37,797 bases of DNA from Fidelibacterota bacterium UBA7301. Its GTDB lineage: Bacteria; Fidelibacterota; Marinisomatia; Marinisomatales; TCS55. The stretch spans positions 8,570 to 46,366 of the forward strand of contig DKQT01000011.1 of the NCBI GenBank assembly GCA_002471845.1, written 5' to 3'. Each line of letters opens with the position of its first letter. Within the stretch, counting starts at the first letter, position 1. This document shows positions 17,134 to 25,520 of the stretch, one piece after another. Both the position numbers and the translations under genes were made by a program. The notes beneath the pieces are model-generated. The model ran no database searches, was not told where the DNA came from, and saw nothing but the letters and a program-made list of their open reading frames with translations.

Positions 17134-18136
17134 ACGACTGATACTGTTTATAACTACAATTTTGTTTTGGTCCTCCGGTTGCGACCAGTTCAAACCCCGA
17201 GCCATGGGAGCCGATAATGAATTGGTGGTGGTGGCTTCATCGGGGGACAGGGATCAAGTGCAAAAAGTACTTACCACCATTTTTAACGATACCCTCCACA
17301 CACCCCAGCCGGAGCCATATTACCACACGTTGTGGGTCGATCCTGAGAATTTCAATGATGTGAATAACCATGTGAATGTGATTGTGGCCGCCGTGGGGGA
17401 TCATCCCCGAAATTTGGGAGCGAAACTGGTGAAACAGATTTTGTCTGCTTCTCAGTATAAATCCACCATGGAAGGGGAGAACCAGATCATTTTCACCAAA
17501 GATGTCTATGCCCGGAACCAGAATTATCTCATCATCAATGGGCCCACCACAGATAAAGTTTTGGAGAAAGCCAAAGACCAAGGGCCGTGGCTCAAGAAAC
17601 AATATGATGATCTTTTCTTCAAGAGACAGAGTAAGCACTTGTTTGAAGGATCCACATTACAAAAAGAGCTCCAGGATGAACTGGCGGATAAATACGGCTG
17701 GACCATGAAAATCCCTTGGGGATATACGGTGATCGCGGATAGCGCCGAACAGCAATTCTTCTGGATGGGGCGCGATATTCCCTATCGTTGGCTGGCGGTC
17801 CAGTGGACCGATGGTTTGACATTTACGGATAGTGTCTCTGTCCATGATTATGTGAAAACCATCCCACCGGCATATTTTGGACATATTCAGTATGCCGATC
17901 ATTTGTTCAAGATTGAACCGGCTGAATTCAATGAATGGGGCGCATGGAAGATCACGGGCTTGTGGGAGAGTATTAAAGAAGCCCAGGGCGGTCCTTTTAT
18001 TTCGTACCTCTTTTACGATGAAACTACCGATCGATCATACTTTATACACTTGATGATCTTCCACCCCGGGAAGGACAAATATATGCTCCTGAGGCAAGTG
18101 GATATTGTGGCTCATTCTTTTAGGGTGGCCAATTAG
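17126..18136 (+). CDS. DUF4837-type lipoprotein
   Basis: ATG 17126 is chosen over upstream alternatives because AGGA lies 6 bases ahead and the product begins MFKRLILFITTILFWSSGC, a lipoprotein signal peptide with Cys19 as the lipidation site. The 336-residue protein resembles the DUF4837 family of Bacteroidota and relatives, in features such as KPRAMGADNELVVVAS near the mature N-terminus and the LHTPQPEPYYHTLWVDP block. The function of that family is unknown. It overlaps the rnr stop by 8 bases. No active-site motif is apparent. It should be anchored to a membrane after Lgt processing. Confidence 0.75.
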   Translation: MFKRLILFITTILFWSSGCDQFKPRAMGADNELVVVASSGDRDQVQKVLTTIFNDTLHTPQPEPYYHTLWVDPENFNDVNNHVNVIVAAVGDHPRNLGAKLVKQILSASQYKSTMEGENQIIFTKDVYARNQNYLIINGPTTDKVLEKAKDQGPWLKKQYDDLFFKRQSKHLFEGSTLQKELQDELADKYGWTMKIPWGYTVIADSAEQQFFWMGRDIPYRWLAVQWTDGLTFTDSVSVHDYVKTIPPAYFGHIQYADHLFKIEPAEFNEWGAWKITGLWESIKEAQGGPFISYLFYDETTDRSYFIHLMIFHPGKDKYMLLRQVDIVAHSFRVAN

Positions 18137-18155
18137 CCGCGAAGGCACGAAAAAC
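18136..18155 (+). repeat. Degenerate CACGAAAAAC repeat, copy 1
   Basis: The segment GCCGCGAAGGCACGAAAAAC lies immediately after the DUF4837 stop. It matches the left arm of the longer element at 19806-19876 in its core CACGAAAAAC and its position in a gene gap. The right arm is not visible here. Confidence 0.5.
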
Positions 18156-18208
18156 AAATTAATGCATGAAAATATCACCTTAATAATCCGCTACGACTTT
18201 GAGTCTTA

Positions 18209-19090
18209 ATGGTAGAAAAAAATATAATAAAAACCATTTTAATAACCGGAGCATATGGCCAATTAGGTGAAGCATGTCTAAAATACTTAAAGTCAAACTT
18301 TGAAATAAAATCCACCGGAAGGCACGCGCCTGATGACGGTATTCACTTGGATATAACTGACTCGGATTCCGTTCACTGTGTAATTGCAAAAACCAATCCG
18401 GATGTGATCTTAAATCTGGCGGCCATGACCAATGTGGATGGGTGTGAAACGAACCCTGAAATGGCAGAATCCATCAATGTGGATGGCGTTAAAAATCTCT
18501 GTCACCAATTTGAAGGTCAATTCATCCAGATATCTACGGACTACGTTTTTGATGGTAGGGCAGGGCCTTATAGTGAATCGGATGAAACGAATCCAATATC
18601 GGTTTATGGCAAAACGAAATTGGCGGCGGATGAATGGTTGTTAGAAAATCAGGAAAAGACAACCATCATCCGGACCAATGTAGTCTATGGCTATACCAAT
18701 CGCACCCAAGCCAGTTTTGTAAAATGGGTGGTGGATTCCCTCAATGACGGCAAACCAATCAATGTGGTGGATGACCAATGGAATAATCCAACATGGACCG
18801 AATCGTTGGCATCTGTCATTAGCCGATTGATCGAAGGGGGGGCCTTTGGCCTCTATCATTATGGGGATAAAGATCTCATAAATCGGTGTGAATTTGCCCA
18901 TTTGATCGCCAAGGTGTTTGAGTTAGACGCATCACTGATATCGCCCATTTCCACGGCAGAATTGGACCAGCCGGCGCCGCGCCCCTTGAAAAGTGGACTG
19001 AAAACAGAAAAAATTGAATCAGAACTGGGAATCGTCCCCAATTCTGTTGAAACTTGTTTGATGAAAATCCGTAAGCAATTGTCCAGATGA
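18209..19090 (+). CDS. dTDP-4-dehydrorhamnose reductase-like NAD(P)-dependent reductase
   Basis: A 293-residue SDR-family protein of the RmlD type. The cofactor-binding motif is TGAYGQLG (13-20). RmlD-specific blocks follow: LNLAAMTNVDGCE (about 68-80), STDYVFDG (109-116) and the catalytic pair Tyr133/Lys137 in YGKTKLAADEW. It would reduce dTDP-4-keto-L-rhamnose to dTDP-L-rhamnose for cell-surface glycans. No rmlA, B or C genes are present here, so a related NDP-sugar reductase or MAT2B-like role is possible. It overlaps the next glycosyltransferase gene by 4 bases (ATGA). The pair sits between two related degenerate repeats. Confidence 0.85.
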   Translation: MVEKNIIKTILITGAYGQLGEACLKYLKSNFEIKSTGRHAPDDGIHLDITDSDSVHCVIAKTNPDVILNLAAMTNVDGCETNPEMAESINVDGVKNLCHQFEGQFIQISTDYVFDGRAGPYSESDETNPISVYGKTKLAADEWLLENQEKTTIIRTNVVYGYTNRTQASFVKWVVDSLNDGKPINVVDDQWNNPTWTESLASVISRLIEGGAFGLYHYGDKDLINRCEFAHLIAKVFELDASLISPISTAELDQPAPRPLKSGLKTEKIESELGIVPNSVETCLMKIRKQLSR

Positions 19091-19803
19091 AAACACTGAT
19101 CATATCACCCACCTACAACGAGCATAAAAATGTGGCCACCCTCATTGAGCTTGTATTCACCATCAACCCCGGTTATCATTTGCTCATTGTGGATGACAGC
19201 TCTCCCGACGGAACCGGTGAAATCGTCAGAGGGTTGCAGTCGAAATTTCCCAACCTTCACTTGGAAATTCGGCAGAAAAAGGACGGTCTAGGTAAAGCCT
19301 ATATTTATGGATTTCACTGGGCATTAAAAAGAGATTATGACACCATTGTTCAGATGGATGCGGATATGTCCCACGATCCTATGGAAATCCCCGCTATGCT
19401 TTCCCTATTAAACAAAAATGATCTGGTGATTGGAAGCCGGTATATTCAGGGGGTCAGCGTGGTGAATTGGCCCATCCGCCGGCTGATTATGAGTTATGGA
19501 GCCAACCTGTATTCACGTATTGCCACGGGAATGCCCCTGAAAGACGCCACCGGCGGATACAAAGTTTGGTCACAAAAAGTGTTAGCAGCTATTGAATTGG
19601 ATAAAGTGAAATCGTCGGGGTATTCATTCCAGATTGAGATGAATTTTCGGGCGTGGATCAAGGGGTTTAAGTTAAAGGAACATCCCATTATATTTATCGA
19701 CCGGACTATTGGTGAGTCGAAAATGAGCCGTTCAATCATGCTTGAAGCGGTGTGGATGGTTTGGCGCCTCCGCATTTGGCGCATATTCGGATGGAATAAA
19801 TAA
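19087..19803 (+). CDS. Polyprenol (dolichol)-phosphate mannosyltransferase-like GT2 glycosyltransferase
   Basis: A 238-residue family 2 glycosyltransferase without added membrane segments. Key motifs are SPTYNEHKN (8-16), VDDSSPDGT (35-43, nucleotide-sugar binding), QMDADMSHDP (89-98, DxD-type metal site) and DATGGYKVW (153-161, typical of the Dpm1 group). The likely reaction is transfer of a sugar, classically mannose from GDP-mannose, onto a polyprenyl phosphate at the inner membrane, making the donor for periplasmic glycosylation. The true sugar is not fixed by sequence. It is translationally coupled to the RmlD-like gene through an ATGA overlap. Confidence 0.88.
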   Translation: MKTLIISPTYNEHKNVATLIELVFTINPGYHLLIVDDSSPDGTGEIVRGLQSKFPNLHLEIRQKKDGLGKAYIYGFHWALKRDYDTIVQMDADMSHDPMEIPAMLSLLNKNDLVIGSRYIQGVSVVNWPIRRLIMSYGANLYSRIATGMPLKDATGGYKVWSQKVLAAIELDKVKSSGYSFQIEMNFRAWIKGFKLKEHPIIFIDRTIGESKMSRSIMLEAVWMVWRLRIWRIFGWNK

Positions 19804-19805
19804 TT

Positions 19806-19876
19806 GCCCACGAAAACAGCAAAAAGACACGAAAAACGTTAATATTATTTTTCGGGTATTTAGTTTGTTTCGCGGA
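19806..19876. repeat. Degenerate palindromic intergenic repeat, copy 2
   Basis: An imperfect inverted repeat. The left arm, CCCACGAAAACAGC to GACACGAAAAAC, pairs roughly with the right arm, TTTTTCGGG to TTTGTTTCGCGG, around AT-rich DNA. It shares CACGAAAAAC with 18136-18155 and resembles the dispersed CACGAA/TTCGTG palindromes often seen between genes in environmental genomes. It is non-coding as far as I can tell. Confidence 0.5.
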
Positions 19877-19917
19877 TTAGAAAGATAATTAAATTCACGT
19901 TCAATTTTTGAAGCATT

Positions 19918-20871
19918 GTGGCAGATTATTACTTAGAATTTGAAAAGCCTATCCAGGCAATTGACCAGAAAATCCTCGAGCTTGAAGCGGATGATAGTTT
20001 AGTGGACCATTCATCAGAGCTTACATCGCTCAAGACCAAACGTGAATCTTCTTTAAAAAAGATCTTTTCAGGCCTTTCCCGCTGGCAGCGTGTGCAATTG
20101 GCCCGCCACCCCCAAAGACCCTTCTCTTTGGATTATATCCAATCCCTATCGCCGGATTTCATTGAACTTCATGGTGACCGTTATTTTGGTGACGATGCAG
20201 CCGTGATCGCCGGTATGGGCACTGTGGATGGTGTGAAAGTCGTATTTATCGGTCAGCAGAAAGGTCGGAATACAAAAGAAAACCTGTTCCGGAATTTTGG
20301 TATGATGCGTCCGGAAGGGTACCGCAAAGCGTTACGCGTCATGAAACTTGCAGAAAAATTCAATCTCCCCATCATATCTCTGATCGATACACCGGGAGCG
20401 TATCCGGGGCTTGGGGCGGAAGAGCGTGGCCAAGGTGAAGCCATCGCCAAAAACCTGTGGGAAATGTCTAAATTAAAAGTGCCTGTCATTTCCGTGATTA
20501 TCGGTGAGGGGGCCAGCGGTGGCGCCTTGGGCATCGGCGTCTGTGACCGTATGCTCATGTTGGAAAATACATGGTACTCGGTGATCAGTCCGGAGGGGTG
20601 TGCATCCATCCTATGGAGGGATGCTGCCAAAGCTGCCGATGCGGCGGACGCCATGAAGGTCACCCCCGACGACCTCATGAATATGGGCATCTGCGACCGA
20701 ATTGTTAAAGAACCATTGGGCGGTGCTCACCGTGAATTCGATGAAATGGCCGCCACCCTAAAGCGTGTTATTTTAGAAGAAATCGAATCTTTGAAAGATG
20801 TGGATCCCGTCACCTTTTTAGAACGGCGGATAGACCGTTATGAAAAGATGGGTGTTTATACGGAATCCTGA
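19918..20871 (+). CDS. accA: Acetyl-CoA carboxylase carboxyltransferase subunit alpha
   Basis: The 317 residues match the usual AccA length. An N-terminal helical part (LEFEKPIQAIDQKI) is followed by the carboxyltransferase domain, with ARHPQRPFSLDYI, IELHGDRYFGDDAAVIAG, LIDTPGAYPGLGAEERGQ and the oxyanion-type glycine motif GEGASGGALGIG. It forms the CT half of acetyl-CoA carboxylase with AccD and transfers CO2 from biotin to acetyl-CoA in the first step of fatty-acid synthesis. It starts at GTG 19918; no better upstream start exists. It overlaps the thioesterase gene by 1 base. accB, accC and accD are not in the window. Confidence 0.96.
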   Translation: MADYYLEFEKPIQAIDQKILELEADDSLVDHSSELTSLKTKRESSLKKIFSGLSRWQRVQLARHPQRPFSLDYIQSLSPDFIELHGDRYFGDDAAVIAGMGTVDGVKVVFIGQQKGRNTKENLFRNFGMMRPEGYRKALRVMKLAEKFNLPIISLIDTPGAYPGLGAEERGQGEAIAKNLWEMSKLKVPVISVIIGEGASGGALGIGVCDRMLMLENTWYSVISPEGCASILWRDAAKAADAADAMKVTPDDLMNMGICDRIVKEPLGGAHREFDEMAATLKRVILEEIESLKDVDPVTFLERRIDRYEKMGVYTES

Positions 20872-21281
20872 TGGTCCAATACGACTATCACACCAAAATA
20901 TATTATAAAGATATTGACCAGATGGGCGTGGTCTATTACGCCCGTTATTTTGAATATTTTGAGCAGGCCCGCACGGAACTCCTCAATGGCTTAGGGATCA
21001 TTCTCACCGACATTGAGGATGAGGGTTTTTTCTTGCCCGTTGTGTCTGCCACTTGTGATTATAAAAAAGGGGCAAGATTCGAGGATGAAATTATCGTCCG
21101 CACGATGATTAAAGATTTGCCCCGCGCCAGAATGAAAATTGAATATGAAGTGTATCGTAAAAAAGATAATCAGCTTTTGGTCACCGGTTATACAATTCAT
21201 GGATTTATAGATAAGGAAGGAAAGCCCAAACGGCCCCCTAAAGCCCTGGTTGAAAAACTAAGTTCAGCTATTACCGGTTAA
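20871..21281 (+). CDS. YbgC/4-hydroxybenzoyl-CoA thioesterase-type hotdog thioesterase
   Basis: A 136-residue single hotdog-fold protein. The 4HBT signature YYKDIDQMGVVYYARYFEYF (about 11-30) places the catalytic Asp at 16, as in YbgC. It would hydrolyse short-chain or aromatic acyl-CoA thioesters in the cytoplasm. In proteobacteria YbgC belongs to the tol-pal locus, but here it is coupled to accA by a one-base overlap, which points to acyl-CoA metabolism. Its stop codon overlaps, on the opposite strand, the stop of the RraB-like remnant. Confidence 0.88.
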   Translation: MVQYDYHTKIYYKDIDQMGVVYYARYFEYFEQARTELLNGLGIILTDIEDEGFFLPVVSATCDYKKGARFEDEIIVRTMIKDLPRARMKIEYEVYRKKDNQLLVTGYTIHGFIDKEGKPKRPPKALVEKLSSAITG

Positions 21282-21439
21282 TCGGTGAAAGTCTCAGTTT
21301 CCCAACCATCATAGTTCCCATCCAAGTCTTCGGCTATTTTTTCTAACCACTATCTTAAATCATGTATTTCGGCATTTTGGAAAAAATCAGAGCTAAATGG
21401 ACTAATAAAAGTATGGGGAAAAAGAAGAGAATAGTTTGC
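21278..21439 (-). pseudogene. 3' remnant of a gene resembling RraB (RNase E inhibitor) family
   Basis: This is the minus-strand frame between TAA (21440-21442) and TAA (21278-21280), interrupted by a TAG at 21350-21352. After the TAG it reads WLEKIAEDLDGNYDGWETE then TFTD and stop. E. coli RraB has LAEKFDVEYDGWGT at the equivalent C-terminal place, so the YDGWxT signature is clear. The part before the TAG (FFQNAEIHDLR) also looks protein-like. No start codon or 5' half is left. I interpret it as a decayed gene whose upstream part was lost when mccB came to lie at 21455. The family assignment rests on one short motif. Confidence 0.5.
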
Positions 21440-21454
21440 TTAATGAATTTCAAA

Positions 21455-23053
21455 CTACATCCTGAAGACAGGGAATTGATGGTCCGGGATAGGAGTATTG
21501 CTAACGGCCCGTAATGCTTTCCCCAAAACGGTCCGTGTTTCCACAGGGCTGATCACCCCATCATCCCAAAGGCGGGCGCTGGCGTAGTAAGGGTGGCCTT
21601 CTGTTTCATATTTGTCTAAAATGGGCTTGCGGATAGCATCCCAATCATCTTGGCTCAATTCTTTACCTTCAGCTTTCAGTTGATCTTTTTTCACTGTGGC
21701 CAACACATCCGCTGCCTGAGTGCCTCCCATGACGGATATCCGTGCATTAGGCCACATCCACAAGAATCGCGGCTGATAGGCCCGGCCGGCCATGGCATAG
21801 TTCCCGGCACCGAAGCTACCGCCGATGATGATGGTCATTTTGGGTACATTGGCCGAAGCTACCGCCTGTACAAGTTTGGCCCCGTCCTTGGCAATACCAC
21901 CCTGTTCCGCTTTTGTCCCTACCATGAATCCGGTGATGTTTTGTAAAAATAGAAGGGGAAGTTTGCGCTGGCAGCAGAGTTCCACAAAATGAGCCCCTTT
22001 AATAGATGGTTCGCTAAACAGTACACCGTTGTTTGCGATGATGCCCAGTGGCTGCCCCTCAATTTTTGCAAAGCCTGTCACCAATGTTTTTCCATAATCG
22101 GCCTTGAATTCCTGGAATTCGGAACCATCCACGATGCGGGCGATGATCTCCTTGACCTCAAAAGTCGTCCGATGGTTTTTTGAAATAATACCGAAAATCT
22201 CATTTGCATCATATTTGGGTGGATCATATTCAACTTTTGTTCCGGGAGTAGTGGGGAAGTAGTCAATGATATTGCGAACGATCTCCAATGCTTCATCATC
22301 ATTTTTAGCAAAGTGGTCCGCCACGCCACTGATTTGTGTATGCATCTTGGCGCCGCCCAGTTCTTCCGGTATAGCATCCTCGCCAATGGCCGCTTTTACC
22401 AGGGGCGGTCCCCCTAAAAAAATAGTACCCGTTCTATCCACGATGACTGCTTCGTCACTCATAGCCGGCACGTAAGCACCCCCGGCTGTGCAGGATCCCA
22501 TGACAGAAGCAATTTGGGGAATTCCCTTGGCGCTCATCTGGGCCTGGTTATAAAAAATCCGTCCGAAATGATCCCGGTCAGGGAAGACCTGATCTTGTTT
22601 GGACAGAAAGGCGCCGCCACTATCTACGAGGTAAATACAGGGCAAGTGATTTTCTAATGCGATCTCTTGGGCCCGCAGATGCTTTTTTACTGTAAGGGGA
22701 TAATAGGTGCCGCCCTTTACGGTTGCATCATTCGCTACGACAATGCATTGACGACCATGGACAGTTATGATACCGGTAATTATTCCGGCGGCAGGGACGT
22801 GATCATCATAAACTTCATAAGCGGCAAAGGGGGAAAATTCCAGAAAAGTAGTGTATGCATCACGGAGTTTTTCGATTCTCTCCCGGGCGGTTAGCTTGCC
22901 TCGAGATTGATGTTTTTCCACTCTTTTGGGTGGGCCCATTTTTTTGATTTTTGACAGGTGTGCATCAAGATCCTTGGCAAGATCAGAGTGAAATTTAAAA
23001 TTGGATTTATACTTATCAGAATCCGGTTTAATGTGTGTTTTGATGACTGACAT
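21455..23053 (-). CDS. Methylcrotonyl-CoA carboxylase carboxyltransferase (beta) subunit
   Basis: A 532-residue biotin-dependent carboxyltransferase of the MccB/LiuB type. Diagnostic blocks are LVDSGGAFLSKQDQVFPDRD, HFGRIFYNQAQMSAKGIPQI, MGSCTAGGAYVPAMSDE and, in the C-terminal half, FLQNITGFMVGTKAEQGGIA and GGSFGAGNYAMAGRAYQPRF. They fit methylcrotonyl-CoA rather than propionyl-CoA carboxylase. It carboxylates 3-methylcrotonyl-CoA in leucine breakdown and needs a biotin carboxylase/BCCP alpha subunit, which is not encoded here. It is the last gene of a three-gene minus-strand operon, 3 bases after the HMG-CoA lyase gene. Confidence 0.93.
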   Translation of the reverse strand: MSVIKTHIKPDSDKYKSNFKFHSDLAKDLDAHLSKIKKMGPPKRVEKHQSRGKLTARERIEKLRDAYTTFLEFSPFAAYEVYDDHVPAAGIITGIITVHGRQCIVVANDATVKGGTYYPLTVKKHLRAQEIALENHLPCIYLVDSGGAFLSKQDQVFPDRDHFGRIFYNQAQMSAKGIPQIASVMGSCTAGGAYVPAMSDEAVIVDRTGTIFLGGPPLVKAAIGEDAIPEELGGAKMHTQISGVADHFAKNDDEALEIVRNIIDYFPTTPGTKVEYDPPKYDANEIFGIISKNHRTTFEVKEIIARIVDGSEFQEFKADYGKTLVTGFAKIEGQPLGIIANNGVLFSEPSIKGAHFVELCCQRKLPLLFLQNITGFMVGTKAEQGGIAKDGAKLVQAVASANVPKMTIIIGGSFGAGNYAMAGRAYQPRFLWMWPNARISVMGGTQAADVLATVKKDQLKAEGKELSQDDWDAIRKPILDKYETEGHPYYASARLWDDGVISPVETRTVLGKALRAVSNTPIPDHQFPVFRM

Positions 23054-23056
23054 GGA

Positions 23057-23911
23057 TTATGAATTAATTATGGATTGAATATAGGTTCCGGCAGATTTTA
23101 ATTTATCAAAATCAATCCCCGTATCAAACCCTTGTTCTTTACAAATCCTGACTGCAGTTTCGGTAGATACGTTACCACTGGCACCGGGGGCAAAGGGGCA
23201 GCCGCCCACACCGCCGGCACTCGCATCCAGAATTCGAATACCCATACCCAATCCTACTGTAATATTCTCAGCGGCCATGTCGTAGGTATCATGCATGTGG
23301 AGGGTAAAAATTTCCGGCGGCCAATTATCAAGAATGATTTCAAGTAGATATTCCACATCTTCCGGGGTGGCTTTCCCGATGGTGTCCCCTAAGGAGATCT
23401 CATGGACACCCAAATCAAGAAGATCCTGGATGACCTTAACCACGGCCTTGGCTCCGATATCCCCTTCGTAGGGACATACCCAGCAGGTGGATATGTAGCC
23501 CCGAACCCGGAGGTTGTTTTCTTCCCATGAAGGGATCATTTCTTCATACCGGCGGATACTTTCATCAATTGTACAATTTGTATTCTTTTGAGAGAAAGTT
23601 TCGCTTGCAGCTGTAAAAATAGCGATGGAGCAGTAACCGCTGGCCAATGCTTTTTCCAGTCCTTTCAAATTTGGAACCAGGGCGGTGTAGGTGATACCAT
23701 CTTTTTGCTTGATGGACCCGGACACTTCTTCAGCATCGGCTAATTGGGGCACCCATTTAGGAGACACAAAACTGGTGACCTCGATCTCGGGGCAGTTTGC
23801 TTCACTAAGCATATCAATATAGGCCACTTTATTATTGGTGGATATAGATGCAGAAATACTTTGTATCCCGTCCCGGGGCCCCACCTCAATAATGCGAACC
23901 TGATCTAACAT
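23057..23911 (-). CDS. mvaB: Hydroxymethylglutaryl-CoA lyase
   Basis: A 284-residue TIM-barrel lyase of the HMGL-like family. EVGPRDGIQ (9-17) carries the catalytic Arg13 and metal-ligand Asp14. The active-site Cys lies in the signature GGVGGCPFAPGASGNVSTE near residue 240. LHMHDTYDMA supplies metal-binding His residues. It cleaves HMG-CoA to acetyl-CoA and acetoacetate, the last step of leucine catabolism. The gene lies directly between the hydratase (adjacent, no gap) and the carboxylase subunit (3-base gap), giving three consecutive pathway steps in one operon. The signature separates it from isopropylmalate and homocitrate synthases. Confidence 0.93.
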   Translation of the reverse strand: MLDQVRIIEVGPRDGIQSISASISTNNKVAYIDMLSEANCPEIEVTSFVSPKWVPQLADAEEVSGSIKQKDGITYTALVPNLKGLEKALASGYCSIAIFTAASETFSQKNTNCTIDESIRRYEEMIPSWEENNLRVRGYISTCWVCPYEGDIGAKAVVKVIQDLLDLGVHEISLGDTIGKATPEDVEYLLEIILDNWPPEIFTLHMHDTYDMAAENITVGLGMGIRILDASAGGVGGCPFAPGASGNVSTETAVRICKEQGFDTGIDFDKLKSAGTYIQSIINS

Positions 23912-24682
23912 TCAGTCAATCGTTTCAACCCAATTAGGTTTTCGTTTTTCCAGGAAAGCTGCCAATCCTTCCTGTCCTTCTGAACCGGCCCGCAGTTTGG
24001 CAATGAGGGCGGCGCTTTTTTCCTCATCCATATTTTGGCAAAATGCCTTAAAAGCTTTAATTGCCTTGGGCCCCGCTGACAATAATTGATTTACTTTTTT
24101 CATGACGGACACTTCAAGATCCCCACGGGAGGCGATCTCATGAATTAGACCAATACGCAAGGCCCGTTCAGTGCCAATCATTTCACCGCTGATTCCTAGG
24201 GCTTTAAATTGGGAAAGGCCGATTTTTTTAACACAAAAGGGGCCAATTACAGCAGGGTTGATCCCCAGTTTCACTTCACTGAGGGAAAACTTTGTATTCT
24301 CTTCCGCAATGGCAATATCTCCTAAAGTGAGAAAACCAAATCCCCCACCGATGGCATATCCATGTGCTTTGACAATTACCGGTTTAGAACAGGATTCAAT
24401 GGATTGGTACATGGCGGCCAATTTTTTTCCCTGTTTGGTATTCTTATCAAGATCCAGTACTCCTGATCGTTTCATATATTCAAGATCGGCCCCGGCGGAA
24501 AAGGCCTTACCATTGCCTTCCAAAACAATGACCCGGGTTGATTCATCGGTGCTCAAATCCTGGAAAATTCGGGTCACCTCCGCAATCATCTCCTCACTGA
24601 GCGCATTTCGGACATGAGGACGGTTGAAGGCAACCCGCGCCAATGATTTATTTTGCCTGATCTTTATCGTTTTATAGGCCAT
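23912..24682 (-). CDS. Enoyl-CoA hydratase/isomerase, methylglutaconyl-CoA hydratase (LiuC-like)
   Basis: I start at ATG 24682 (256 residues, MAYKTIKIRQ), the normal crotonase N-terminus. A longer frame from 24733 adds 17 residues with no similarity and would leave only 29 bases to the divergent yebC. Motifs are AFSAGADLEYM (about 60-70) and GYAIGGGFGF (about 108-117) for the oxyanion hole, and FSLSEVKLGINPAVIGPFV-like sequence at about 132-150 with Glu136. The first crotonase Glu is replaced by Gly, while the SEVKLGINPAVI block is as I remember LiuC. With its neighbours it fits hydration of 3-methylglutaconyl-CoA to HMG-CoA. Confidence 0.88.
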   Translation of the reverse strand: MAYKTIKIRQNKSLARVAFNRPHVRNALSEEMIAEVTRIFQDLSTDESTRVIVLEGNGKAFSAGADLEYMKRSGVLDLDKNTKQGKKLAAMYQSIESCSKPVIVKAHGYAIGGGFGFLTLGDIAIAEENTKFSLSEVKLGINPAVIGPFCVKKIGLSQFKALGISGEMIGTERALRIGLIHEIASRGDLEVSVMKKVNQLLSAGPKAIKAFKAFCQNMDEEKSAALIAKLRAGSEGQEGLAAFLEKRKPNWVETID

Positions 24683-24762
24683 TTCATTTAATCCGTTCGT
24701 TGGGAATCCGGTTTGTATGGTCGTAATTTTCAAATTCTATTATTATCATTACAAGGGAATTT

Positions 24763-25497
24763 ATGTCCGGACACAGCAAATGGGCGACGATCAAGCGTAA
24801 AAAATCGGCCACAGACGCAAAACGTGGAAAAATATTTACTAAATTGATCAAGGAATTAATGATCGCCGCCAGGGATGGCGGCGGTGATTCTGGATCCAAC
24901 CCGCGCCTTAGACAAGCCATAGCCACAGCCAAAGCAGCCAATATGCCCAACGATAATATAAACCGTGCCATTCAAAAGGGAACTGGTGAACTGGCCGGTG
25001 TGACCTATAATGAATTTACTTATGAAGGATATGGCCCTGGTGGTGTGGCGCTTTTTATGGAAGTACTCACAGACAATAAAAAAAGAACTGTAGCCGAGAT
25101 TCGTCACCTCATGAACAAATATGGGGGGAACCTGGGTGAGAATGGATCCGTGGCATGGATGTTTGAAAAAATGGGCCAAATCACAGTGACAGCCAACGGC
25201 TATGATGAAGATACTGTTTTTGAAGAAGCTCTGGAAGCGGGCGCTGACGATTTCAGCAGTACCGATGGTGAATTCCTAATAACCACTTCTCCTTCCGAGA
25301 CTGTAAATGTATCCGATGCCCTGATCTCAAAAGGTTATAAAGTAACATCCTCGGCTGTAGAAATGGTGCCAAAGAACACCATGAAAGTGGAAGGGGATGA
25401 TGTAAAACGGCTCATCACCCTAGTGGAAGCATTGGAGGAAAATGAGGATATACAAAACCTCTATTCCAACCTTGATGTGGATGAAAAAGATTTATAA
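24763..25497 (+). CDS. YebC/PmpR family DNA-binding/translation-associated protein
   Basis: The 244 residues are the standard YebC length. The N-terminus MSGHSKWATIKRKKSATDAK is the family hallmark, followed by GKIFTKLIKELMIAAR, MPNDNINRAIQKG and the central YEGYGPGGVALFMEVLTDN. Family members have been described as transcriptional regulators and, more recently, as factors easing ribosome stalling. It sits directly upstream of ruvC and ruvA, a conserved bacterial arrangement (yebC-ruvC-ruvA-ruvB). It starts the long plus-strand gene run and is divergent from the leucine operon across an 80-base gap with only weak promoter-like TATTAT motifs (24738-24746). Confidence 0.95.
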   Translation: MSGHSKWATIKRKKSATDAKRGKIFTKLIKELMIAARDGGGDSGSNPRLRQAIATAKAANMPNDNINRAIQKGTGELAGVTYNEFTYEGYGPGGVALFMEVLTDNKKRTVAEIRHLMNKYGGNLGENGSVAWMFEKMGQITVTANGYDEDTVFEEALEAGADDFSSTDGEFLITTSPSETVNVSDALISKGYKVTSSAVEMVPKNTMKVEGDDVKRLITLVEALEENEDIQNLYSNLDVDEKDL

Positions 25498-25520
25498 CCT
25501 TTAAGTGCAATTGAACCTCG

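Noticed and set aside
24683..24733. 17-residue N-terminal extension of the crotonase gene
   Set aside because: It has no crotonase similarity and would crowd the divergent yebC; ATG 24682 gives the family N-terminus.
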